Positions 20,701-29,700 of a DNA stretch of 29,700 nt are shown here, piece by piece. The stretch is from Schoenoplectus triqueter (lineage: Eukaryota > Streptophyta > Magnoliopsida > Poales > Cyperaceae), in the NCBI GenBank assembly GCA_964058805.1, contig CAXKVV010001427.1, positions 1-29,700 of the forward strand. The letters run 5' to 3'. The stretch's first letter is position 1, and each line of letters begins with the position of its first letter. Made by a program: the position numbers and the translations under genes. The notes below the pieces were generated by a model that ran no database searches, had not been told where the DNA came from, and worked only from the letters and a program-made list of their open reading frames with translations.

Positions 20701-22534
20701 AATCAAGTACACTCAGGATGAGACGGTTGACGAGATCGTGGGCCCCACCGGAGACCGAGCCATCATACGCTATCAGCCTTGCCAAAATATTTAGGTGCGG
20801 ATTGCACTGAGATTTACGATTTCTTAGGATATGGCTTTAAAATATTATTTTCTTTTCTTTTGATATTGAGACTTGTTCATATCATCCACATTTCATTTTA
20901 TATGCATTTCACTTTGATCATTAATTAGACAAATCTTTGAGGTTAATTAACTGTAGGATAAATTATCCTAGACAGAGTAATTAGCATTTGAATGTTTAAT
21001 ATAATTAGTTATAGGATAGATTATCCTAGATAGAGTAATTAGCATTTGAATGTTTAATATAATTAGTTATAGGATAGATTATCCTAGATAGAGTAATTAG
21101 TACTTAATAATTTAATATAATTTATTACAAGATAGATTATCCTAGATAGAGTAAGTAGTGTTTAATAATTTAATTAGTTACATGATAAATTATCTAGGAT
21201 AGATTATCTTAGATAGAGTAATTAGCATTAATAAATTATATTAGTATTAATCAAGTACCTTGAAATTTTTATTATATAAATAATGTGATTTTTAGATTAT
21301 AATTAATCAGATTGTTATATTGATCAAATTAAGCGAGACATAACTAAATTGAATTAAGATTTGAATTTGCATATTATCCGTTTTCTATAATTTGTATGAT
21401 ATTATGAAACTCAAGGAAAATTTTAAGTTAAAAATGGATATCCAAATTTGAGTTTGGGAAGAGTGTCAGTACCGACTCGATTTTATAATAAAATACACTT
21501 TAAATTTATTATTGAGGAGCTATTCTGTGGTTACAGTGATTATTTTATCACTTTATATTTAGCAGTGACTATTTTGTCACTTTATATTTGTTCGTGATTG
21601 ATTCACTTCATTTTATATTATTTTCGGATAGTCTCCTTCAATCTGAATTATATATTGATAAAAATCGAGTCGTTGTTCGTTTCATTATAGTAAGGGACCG
21701 AGCGGGATAAATTAGGGATGGTTTTGATAGTGAATGACGCTCTCTTCTATAGAGCGGGCTCTCTTCTATAGAGCACTGGTTGAGGTCGGTTCTTTCTGAA
21801 AAGAATTTATCCCGCAAAGTCATTCGTGTGATATGGGAGTTTGAACCCGTACCTTTTATATTATAATATCTCAGAATGATTCATTTTGGGTTTATCCTTG
21901 ATTTAAAATATTCATGATTTCAAGTAATGCATTTTATTAAACTCTTTTGGATTCTTTTATACTCTACTCAGAACAAAATTTAATCAATTTAATTATTTAA
22001 ACATCAAATTTCATGTAACTGTAATATTTATTATAAAAATAAATTTGTAATGGTTTTAAGTCTAAGCCTAGAGATTTGTAACATCTCGGTGCTGGACCTA
22101 AAACCGCACTGAGTGATTTATCACTCACGTTTCCACGGTGGTTGTGGGGTCCAGGTTTTACAGGAGCGGGATCGAGTTTTTGGATGAGAGTGCTAGGTGC
22201 AGTCCTGCGTGGTGACAGAGATGCTTCGCCGCTTCCGCATGTGAGCAGGGTAGTGGATTAGGATCTATCGGGTTTCGAGTTTTATTTATTCTTCTGGGTT
22301 TTTCTTTGAGAGATTTTGCTGCCCATTCCGATGGAGCTAGCCCCGCCGATGTCGGCGTTGTATTTTATTCTTGTTACTCTGGACTGTTATTATTTTGTAT
22401 TATTATTATTGTTTTGTTTATTCTGGGATTTATTTTATTTCTATTCACTTAGTCTTTCGTACGCACGTCTCGTCGTGCGTACGTGGCGGGATTAAGCACC
22501 CCTAACCCGATTCTTTTATTTCTGGGGTGTGACA
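17711..22534 (+). repeat. 3' long terminal repeat (4824 bp)
   Basis: This is a near-identical copy of 11027-15853, with the same TGTGAAACCC start and GGGGTGTGACA end. Differences seen by eye include one extra AT unit in the leading microsatellite, one extra T in a poly-T run near 18294, a 3-base deletion near 19358, a shorter AT run near 19690, and about 25 base substitutions, mostly transitions. These are spread along the length, so there is no sign of a chimeric LTR. Confidence 0.95.
20943..21239 (+). repeat. Five-unit ~58-bp tandem array in the 3' LTR
   Basis: This is the counterpart of the array at 14262-14558. It has the same five units, with a few substitutions such as one restoring TTATCCT in the third unit. 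Unit number is unchanged between the LTRs, so there has been no expansion since insertion. Confidence 0.8.
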
Positions 22535-22539
22535 ACATA
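22535..22539. repeat. Target site duplication, right (ACATA)
   Basis: Exact copy of the pentamer at 11022-11026, directly after the terminal CA of the right LTR. Confidence 0.93.
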
Positions 22540-23596
22540 TCTTATAAAATTAAACTTTTAATAATTGGAATTTTCTTGATGTTCATTGTAATAATCGCTC
22601 GCTTTCATGCGTAAAGTAGTGTCAACTTTTTTATTGCTTCTAGGATCAAAATGCAAATGCCTTTCCTCAGAGATAATTCGTTGTAATTTACTCGTTCCTT
22701 TTTTTTTCCTCAGGATCGGAAGTATAGAGAAGGCCCTTCAAATGTAGGCTCTGAAATTTCCGGCCCAAAATTCACTATTTTTGTTGCTATTTTGTCAAAA
22801 TGTGGACCATACAAGGCCCATTCCAACAGAGAAGAATTTAACTGAGCCCTCTCTATCTCAATTTATTCTCATTAAATTTGTTTTGTTACTATTTCGGAAC
22901 AGCGAGCAGTTTATGATTGCGCTCTCTTCATTTTTTATTTTTCTTTTTACACATCGCAACTTGAGATGTATCATCTGGCGGATCTAATATCAGAGAAGAA
23001 ATTTGACATTGGATTTGATTATGTAACAATGTTCACACTTATTATGATATATTTTTGCGTCTCAGTAGTCAGGATGCACTTCTACATATATTAGCCGATT
23101 AGTTATGTTTATTTATGCTTGTGATGTTGGGAAGAAATAGTTAACAAAAATCAATTAGGATAAATAAGTACTCGAAAACAACATAATAACATTCTTATTA
23201 AATTACATGTGTAATTTTATCCACAAGATTTTAAACACCTGCTAGTGAATTAAATATTGAGCCCATTTGATCCACTGAAATTTGAAAGAAAGCAACAAAC
23301 TTATTTCAGATTTATGTTGTTTGATGTGAAAATTTTCCTGAAAATATCATAGAATGCTGGATCTGTATGCCTTATTTTTTTTTCTTATTTTCTTCAATAC
23401 AATACCCGAAAAACAGTTTAAAATCAAATAAAGAGTAGAATTCTATTCAGAAAGAAGATTAGTTTTTAAATTTTTTTAGTTATGCCACACCATTCATATT
23501 TTTTATCATTAAATTTGTTTCTCTCTTTTTATTTATCTTAACCAAATATCTCATTATATGTTTTTCCTTCATTTTAAAGAGATGATATGACGTCTC
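22540..23596. other. Intergenic DNA, no gene seen
   Basis: This is AT-rich single-copy-looking DNA with no convincing reading frame. The frame at 22781-22987 (68 codons) is hydrophobic low-complexity translation of AT-rich DNA and has no motif. Confidence 0.4.
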
Positions 23597-23599
23597 TAA

Positions 23600-23782
23600 G
23601 AGTGTGATCCCGAATTAAATAGAAAAGATGAATGAAGAGGATGGAATGGGAATGGGAACGGGAAGAAAGAAAAATTATAACCTCTAAATTGAGGGGTTAA
23701 AAAGTTAATTCACTCTTCTTTCTCCTCTTATTCCATTCGATTCCATTTTTTCCTTTTTTTTTTCAAACTTTGGAGCATAATG
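23600..23782. mobile_element. Tourist-like MITE, copy B (PIF/Harbinger type)
   Basis: This 183-bp element is flanked by TAA on both sides (23597-23599 and 23783-23785). The left end reads GAGTGTGATCCCGAA and the reverse complement of the right end CATTATGCTCCAAAG. Further in, GGATGGAATGGGAATGG pairs with the complementary CCATTCGATTCCATTT region. It is non-coding. The left end with its flank (GTCTCTAAGAGTGTGATCC) closely matches the right end of the element at 10552-10750 read on the other strand. Confidence 0.5.
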
Positions 23783-23785
23783 TAA

Positions 23786-25430
23786 GGTACAATTTAAATA
23801 CTAAAATAATACATCACTTTATATTTTTTTAATGAATTATTTAGCTATAATATTTATCATTAAATATATTTTTAAAATTAAAAAATATATTCATATTAAG
23901 TTTTTTCTAATAAAAATTATTTTAAATATTTACTTATTTATATATGCTATATATTTTTCGGACAAAGCTTGATGAATAGTTTAGTATATATTTTTTTGAG
24001 AAATAAGACGTGAGAATATAAGTTCTATCATGTTCCAGAATATTATTATTTTCTTGTATATCAAACGGCTCCATTGTTCAAGGTAGTTGCTAGCTAAGGT
24101 CCTATTTGGAATTTATCTATCCATTTAGTTTTTTTTAATAAAAAAGCTTTATCATTAACAAAAATATCGAAACACCATGTCCGATTGTTGAATATCTATA
24201 CATGAGTTGAATTATTTTCACCGAAAAAACTCATTCATAACATAAATAATTTTACAAATATGAGACGAGCAAATTGTTACATTCAACCTGAACTTCGAAA
24301 CGCATAATAATGTCTGCTAATAAGAAAACAGATGCATTCAATTTCTATCTTTTTTTTTTCCTTCTTTCTTAATCTATATCAACTTTTTTAAATTTGATTT
24401 GATGAAATTTACATAATAAACTGTTCGTCTGCTATTTCAAACAAAAATCTGCTCAGAAGTTTAAATATATGCATGCATTAGGGCTAAATTTTTTATTCGT
24501 ATTTAATATTTTTTTACTAAAAGAAATGCACGTCTAGAATAGATGGTGCGAAAAATCTGATCATTTACATTCAAGTCCTGAAAAAATAATAATAAATACA
24601 GAGGTTAAATGAAACACTTATTTCAAAAGAAAATGAACAAATTAATTCCGACTACCTTAAATTCGACAATGCATTTCGATGCAGACATGTTGCATTATCA
24701 AATTTCTTAAATCTCTATAAAAATGCTAGACTTTTGGCCTACCTTTAAAAATATTTTCTTAAATCTCTAAATCATGTGAATACTCATGTAGTATATTTCA
24801 ATGTTTCTTCATACATTTCCGAGTACTCATATATAACGGGTTAGCAATCCCACGACCCAAATCACGTGTATACTCCCTAGATACCGCTTCACAGTTTACT
24901 ATAAAATACTATGTGTAGAAAATAAGAATTATAGCTTTCCTGAATCGTCACAAATGACAAAAGTATCCGACAATCTCTGGTTCGTTTCGGGAATTGTGCG
25001 CTGATAAAAGCCTCACTTCTAACCCGTTTTGTTCAATTTACCGATGTTCGAAATAAACGAGATTTAGAAAAAAAAAAATTGTTTGGATTTATGAAAAAAG
25101 TTATTGAATTTATTAGAGAAAGCAGCATATTTCAACGACTCACGGAACTACTCTTTTACATTATTTTATTCGAATGCAACGAAACATTGCACGTATCAAT
25201 GTGGCGGGTCATAGTATTGCTGAATGCTGATCCCTTTACAGGTCAAATTTTCTTTCATCTTCTCCCCCTTTCGCACTTCCCTCTTGCCGCGTGTCGAACA
25301 CCTTCTCTGCGTGCCTCACAACATACCTCTTGTCACAGCCGTCTCAGTCAAACTTCACTGCGCGCCTTCTTCTCCTCGCAAGCTTCGCCGCCGCAAGTTT
25401 ACACAGAAGGGATTCCACCCGTCGCCTCTC
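23786..25430. other. Intergenic DNA upstream of the PAF1 homologue
   Basis: AT-rich to about 25240, then GC-richer, C/T-rich DNA approaching the gene. A frame at 25079-25525 is open for 148 codons but its second half lies in the promoter/leader region and it has no recognisable domain, so it is not annotated as a gene. Confidence 0.4.
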
Positions 25431-25437
25431 GCACTCC

Positions 25438-25446
25438 AAACCCTAG
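25438..25446 (+). promoter_or_regulatory. telo-box in the PAF1-homologue promoter
   Basis: AAACCCTAG, the plant telo-box, lies about 130 bases upstream of the ATG. Telo-boxes are common close to the start of plant genes for the translation and transcription machinery that are active in dividing cells. A TATA-like word, TTATATAG, follows at 25459-25466, so transcription probably starts near 25490 with an 80-base leader. Confidence 0.55.
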
Positions 25447-25573
25447 AGGAAGCGGGACTTATATAGGCCAGATCGAATCCACTGGCTCTCTCTTTCTCCA
25501 AATCCCAGATATAAAGCTGAATTGAAGAAGAGGAGAGGTAAATTGAAGAGGTCAGATCAAATTTCCTTCGTAC

Positions 25574-28500
25574 ATGGCGTCGTATAGACCGTACCAACAG
25601 CCGTCAGGTAAGCAGCCGCCGCCAGTAAATCCCATGCTCCCTTTCTCAGGCGCGCCACCGCAGAATTTTGCTCCGTTCCAGTTTAATCCAGCCATGAATC
25701 CTAATATGTATGGGTTCCCCCCTTCTCAGCCCATGTATGGTTACCCTCCTCAATTCAATGGTAACTCTAATCCTGGTTTGCCATCTGAAGCGGCTCCGCC
25801 TCCTCCACCTTTGCCTCCCGCTCCAATTCCTCCCCCTCCACCACCACCGGGACCACCACCTTCTGACGAAGGGCCACCACCTCCACCTCCTCCGCCTTCT
25901 GGTCTACCCCAACCACCACCTCCTAGTATATCAGATACTATCAAACAGGTTTTGATCACATTTTGTGAATATGGCATGTGCCAGTATCAGTTATCCTGCC
26001 TAAAGTGAACTATTTTTTTAGTACAAATTCAATTTATTGGAAGATAATACAGGGCCTCATGTTGTCCGGACAATATGGCAAAGCAAAATAAACAGCAACA
26101 ACCTAGTCATGGATGGTAGTTGGTTCTGCACCATTATGACAATAGTAGAATCATTACATTGTGAAACAAGTACCAAGGTTATACAATTGTGCACTACAAT
26201 CTCCCTGGAAATCAGCAATGAACTTGGAACTCATATATATATATCCAGGGGAAGCACCCGCTACCTCCAAAGCAACAGAGGCCTGGTCTTGTACCCCCAC
26301 ATACAGGTGGAGTCCACAAAGGAAGAGTTGAAACAGAAGAAGAGAGGAGAGCTAGGAAACAGAGGGAGTATGAGAAACACAAGCAGGAGGAAAAGAGGCG
26401 ACTTGCACTTAGACAGTCTCAGGCTACGGTTTTGCAAAAGACTTCTCAGCAAAAAGGTGGCACTTTGACAGGTGGATCTGCTAGACAGGATCATAACCGT
26501 GCACCGGGGCATGGTCACGGGTTGGCAACGGGTGGTACCCGCTTGACAGGAGCAACACAGCTGATTGGAGTGGAAAACAGGCTGAAAAAGCAAACTACCT
26601 TTATGGGCAAAATCAAGTTAGTTTTCTCACCCAACTTTACCCATTTCTAATTGTTGCTTTATATATTATCATGTGAAAAATGAGCTGGTAATTCAACAAT
26701 CAGGATTTTTTGGCCGTGCTCCAATTGATCAGGCTCACACATGCAACTGGCAGTAAAAATTACTAAAAGAATGCAAATAAATGGTTGATGATTATTAACT
26801 GGCTATATATACAAAGTGTAGACTTGTTTAATCTTATTCACCCTTTTATAAATGCAGATTTAGGAATGAGTTGCCTGATCCTACAGCACAACTGAAAGTA
26901 CTCTCATTAAATACAGATAAAGATAGGTAATAGTCTGAAGTGAAATCTACATTTCAATTATAATTCAATACATGAAATCAGCTTTTGTAGAATTATGAAA
27001 ATAATATGTACATTCTACAGATATATAAAGTATAGAATCACTTCTTTGGAGAAGAATTGGAAGCCTACACTCATTCCTCCACCAGACCTTGGCATCCCTC
27101 TTGACTTGATTGACCTTGATGCTTACATGTAAGAAATCTTGAACCATAAACTCAGTGCTGTGCGACTTCTTTATCTGTTGTTTGTCTTTTCATTGTTGAT
27201 ATTTCAATTGTGTAGTCCACCGGCTGATTGTCCTTCACTTGCTAAAGAAGATGAGGAGTTATTACAAGAAGATGAGGTGGTGACCCCAGTAAAGCCAGAA
27301 GGTATAAGACGAAAAGACCGTCCCACTGACAAAGGCATGTCATGGTTGGTCAAGACACAGTATATCTCCTCTCTCAGCACTGAATCAGCTAAAATGGTAT
27401 GCTTCTTGTACCTCCACCATATGTTTTTGTTGTATGGCTTCTTGATTGATTATTTATTAAAAGTTAGCATCTGTGTAGTCTATTACCGAAAAGCAAGCCA
27501 AAGAAATGCGGGAGAAGAAGCAAGGAAATAAAAGCTTCTTGGACAATCTCAATAACAGGTATTTCACGATTTTTGAATATTTTCTAGGATTAGCCATATT
27601 TTTGTTATGTGGTTGATTTTTGCATTTTTCTAAAGTTGTCCATGTGTTATTGTTTAACCAGGGAGAAGCAAATACGTGCTATTGAGGAGTCATTTGAGGC
27701 TGCCAAGCTGCCTCCTTTGCATCAAACTAAACATGGAATGGAAGCTGAATGGGTCCTGCCTCTATTTCCTTATTTCGAGCGGTACACAAATTGTATCAGT
27801 TTTCTATATACCAGTAGTAAGAATTTGTCCATCATGCTACTATGTAACAGATGAAGGCCAGCCCAGAATACACTTGACAATAAAATTCTGATAAATTTCC
27901 TAATCTTAGATGGAAATTCCAATATTTGTGATAGAACTGAACTGCTGCTGCATGTCATTCATTTCCCTCATTTATCCTGAGTGTTTGTGATGCTTGCTAG
28001 GTCCGAGGATCAATTTGTTATGGTAAATTTTGATGGTGATCCTACTGCTGACTCAGAACAATACAACAAGCTAGATTGGTCCACTCGTGACAAGCTCGAG
28101 TCCCTGGTGTGTTTCTCTTGCTTAATTAATTGACTTGTTATTCATTACTTTTGGGTGCATAGAACAAACATCCTTGGTTTAATAATTTTGCATTGGTGCA
28201 TATATTAGGCAATTATGAAGAGCTTTGTGGCAAATGGGTCTGGCCCATCAAATCCTGAGAAGTTTTTGGCATATATGGTCCCTTCTCCTGATGAGGTGTT
28301 CTTTAGCTATCTTCAAACACATATAGTTTTCTGTTGCTGTTCACATTTGGGATAAACGTGATAGCGATCTTGCATATGTATGCTAACAGCTGTTGAAGGA
28401 TCCAACTGATGATGAGGATGAAGAGACTTCTTATTCATGGCTCCGAGAATACAATTGGGATGTGAGTTTGCAATATTTTTTGTACTATCTTTTGTGGAAA

Positions 28501-28628
28501 CAGGATTAATGGTTCAAAATGGCACTCATATTCTTCGGAACTGATACAGGTAAGGGCTGATGATGTTGATGATCCAAACACATACCTTGTCACCTTTGAT
28601 GACAAAGCTGCTAGATATTTGGTAATTA

Positions 28629-28659
<31 letters not shown>

Positions 28660-29125
28660 AATTCATTTTTTTTTCTTCTACAATAATCTAAGTTGATAAT
28701 TCTTATGGAACCAGCCTTTCCCTTACAATCATTTAATGTTGAGTAATGATCATATGACCAGCCCTTTTGACTTAGGCTGAGTAATGGCACAGTATGAGCA
28801 TATGCAGAGAATCATTGATTGGTACCAGTTTGTTCCATTTGGCATTTTATATTTCTTTTTTATCCTTCTTTTGAGCTTGGTTTTTCCATTAACCTGCCAG
28901 CAGCATAGCTTAATCTAATAACCCAAAAAACTGATAATAACAATTTTTCTCTGTCATTGTGTGCAGCCTCTTCCAACAAAGCTGGGTTTGCGAAAAAAGA
29001 GGGCAAAAGAAGGTCGGTCAGGGGAGGATATTGAGCACTTCCCTGTCCCTTCAAAGATCACCGTCAGAAGAAATGCTAAAAGGCAAAAGATGGAGGTTGG
29101 CGGATCCTCTTCAAAATATGTATGA
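25574..29125 (+). CDS. ELF7: PAF1 homologue (ELF7-type), Paf1 complex subunit, twelve exons
   Basis: Nuclear subunit of the Paf1 complex, which travels with RNA polymerase II and promotes H2B ubiquitination and H3K4/K36 methylation; the Arabidopsis homologue ELF7 maintains FLC expression and delays flowering. Modelled exons: 25574-25948, 26249-26616, 26858-26926, 27021-27128, 27216-27396, 27479-27558, 27662-27781, 28001-28106, 28209-28295, 28390-28461, 28550-28621, 28967-29125. All introns are GT..AG and phases join cleanly to 598 aa (Arabidopsis ELF7 is about 590). Residues 1-125 are a P/G/N-rich low-complexity region with long proline runs. A basic/acidic, probably helical segment (GRVETEEERRARKQREYEK) starts near 150. 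The Paf1 domain follows from ENRLKK, with FRNELPDP, KYRITSLEK, RPTDKGMSWLVKTQYIS, EEWVLPL-type and VNFDGDPTADSEQYNKL motifs; EHFPVP lies near the C-terminus. The C-terminal tail after that is short. Intron 1 contains a possible decayed exon. The gene looks functional. Confidence 0.93.
26022..26248 (+). pseudogene. Possible decayed exon inside intron 1 of the PAF1 homologue
   Basis: After an acceptor-like CAG at 26050-26052, the phase joined to exon 1 reads GLMLSGQYGKAK and then stops. One base over, the reading continues QNKQQQPSHGW, LHHYDNSR, and further on HYNLPGNQQ and TWNS before the annotated exon begins with GKHPLPPKQQ. This Q/H/Y/N-rich string is what a linker between the proline-rich and charged regions could look like, but it carries one frame change and stops at 26117, 26162 and 26219. 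An alternative frame is open from 26022 to 26468 but does not match the PAF1 frame downstream. Skipping the whole stretch gives the intact gene model. Confidence 0.4.
28629..28656. repeat. CT dinucleotide microsatellite in a PAF1 intron
   Basis: An uninterrupted CT run begins seven bases into the last intron, right after the GTAATTA donor. It leaves the splice site intact. Confidence 0.9.
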
Positions 29126-29700
29126 GCCTCATTTCACCTTCTGACAAGACATCAACTCATCTACTCCATACAGTCAGCAATAGCTATATATTTATAATTG
29201 TATATACGTTGTGATCATAAATTTGAATCCATTTTCTACTATGGCATGCCATTTGAGAATTTAGTGTGCTTTAATAGTTGTCAAGTCCTCAACAGCCATT
29301 TGAGAATTTAGTGTGCTTTAATAGTTGTATGGAATAATTTCGTGGTCTTACGCATCTGTCTTATGGGAACTTGTCTGGCATCTCAGTTCTCTACTCTCTT
29401 TTTAATTCGGTATTCATCTGTATAGTATCTTGCATTGAAGTATGCATCTCCAAACTGGAAAGAGGTAATGCCACAAAACCCCCCAAACTATTAGTTTGTG
29501 ACATTAGGGTTGCCAAGTTTCATTCTTGAAAATCATCTCTCATGGACTTTTCAATCTGAGGCATTGACACTTTAAAATTAGATACGTAATGACGAAACTA
29601 CCCCTTGCACTGTTTTAGAATTTGAAAATATAATTTCTCTAATTTTGAAACACAGATTTTTTTTTAAAAAAAAATAGAATTTTGTCTTATTTTGTATTTC
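29126..29700. other. 3' flank of the PAF1 homologue, edge of a possible repeat
   Basis: The first ~150 bases are the likely 3' UTR. From about 29460 the phrases AAACCCCCCAAACTATTAG and GTTTGTGACATTAGGG, then ACTACCCCTTGCAC, resemble dispersed non-coding repeats found between plant genes, but the window ends before any border can be found. No coding potential is seen. Confidence 0.35.
29248..29328. repeat. 34-bp direct repeat pair
   Basis: A segment beginning GCCATTTGAGAATTTAGTG occupies 29248-29281 and recurs exactly at 29295-29328, offset by 47 bases. It is a recent local duplication in the 3' flank of the PAF1 homologue. Confidence 0.9.

Larger units (their letters stand above)
11027..22534 (+). 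mobile_element. LARD-like non-autonomous LTR retrotransposon, 11.5 kb
   Basis: This is a complete element: left LTR 11027-15853, internal region 15854-17710, right LTR 17711-22534, with ACATA target duplications. The LTRs begin TGTGAAACCC and end GGGGTGTGACA. A tRNA-iMet primer-binding site and a G-rich polypurine tract lie in the right places, and both border motifs resemble Ty3/gypsy Tekay/Del chromoviruses. No gag, protease, reverse transcriptase, RNase H or integrase reading frame exists, so the element depends on a helper. The LTRs make up 84% of the element and each is 2.6 times the internal length, unlike typical autonomous elements and unlike the first described LARDs, whose internal domains are several kb. 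LTR divergence, counted by eye, is about 25 substitutions plus a few short indels in 4.8 kb (about 0.5%), indicating a recent insertion. Confidence 0.95.

Noticed and set aside
11027..22534. Simple large tandem segmental duplication as an explanation for the two 4.8-kb repeats
   Set aside because: The primer-binding site, polypurine tract, TG..CA ends and 5-bp target duplication at the outer borders all fit an LTR retrotransposon.
25079..25525. 148-codon frame upstream of the PAF1 homologue
   Set aside because: It runs through the promoter and leader of that gene, has no recognisable motif, and its composition follows C/T-rich leader DNA.
25750..25977. Glycine-rich minus-strand frame
   Set aside because: It is the antisense shadow of the proline-rich first exon.
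26037..26468. 143-codon open frame overlapping exon 2 of the PAF1 homologue
   Set aside because: It is in a different frame from the conserved GRVETEEERR exon; the family match lies in the other frame.

Overview
This is a nuclear DNA segment from a flowering plant, most likely a eudicot. It is AT-rich, it carries two spliced genes whose AT-rich introns have GT..AG borders, and it contains LTR-retrotransposon and MITE relics typical of plant intergenic DNA. I cannot name the species.

Layout. 1-4.9 kb is intergenic and holds small non-autonomous DNA transposons: a hAT-like element at 787-1274, a foldback Mutator-like MITE at 2512-2865 with a perfect 9-bp target duplication, and a hAT-like element at 3731-4063. 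5024-7145 is a five-exon caffeic-acid-O-methyltransferase-like gene (371 aa as modelled) with an intact SAM site and catalytic residues, but with many substitutions in the substrate pocket. 7.2-11.0 kb is intergenic, with a copia-type zinc-knuckle relic near 9.2 kb and a Tourist-like MITE at 10552-10750.

11027-22534 is the dominant feature: one complete, young LTR retrotransposon of 11.5 kb. Its two LTRs are 4.83 kb each, while the internal region is only 1.86 kb and has no gag or pol. It is bordered by a perfect 5-bp target duplication (ACATA). It keeps a tRNA-iMet primer-binding site and a polypurine tract preceded by a pol-end-like segment of Ty3/gypsy type. It is therefore a LARD-like, non-autonomous element that must be mobilised in trans, probably by a Tekay/Del-type chromovirus. 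The LTRs carry a five-unit tandem array, hairpins near the 3' end and GC-rich islands in otherwise AT-rich DNA.

22.5-25.4 kb is intergenic, with a second Tourist-like MITE (23600-23782) related to the first. 25574-29125 is a twelve-exon gene for the plant PAF1 homologue (ELF7 type), a subunit of the Paf1 transcription elongation complex. The model predicts 598 aa with an intact reading frame. Its first intron contains what looks like a decayed former exon. The last ~570 bases hold a short duplicated segment and the edge of what may be another repeat.

The two genes are unrelated in function (methyl transfer on small phenolics; chromatin and transcription elongation) and both lie on the plus strand. 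No operon-like or cluster logic is apparent. Exon borders were chosen by reading splice consensus and protein similarity by eye, so single borders may be off.
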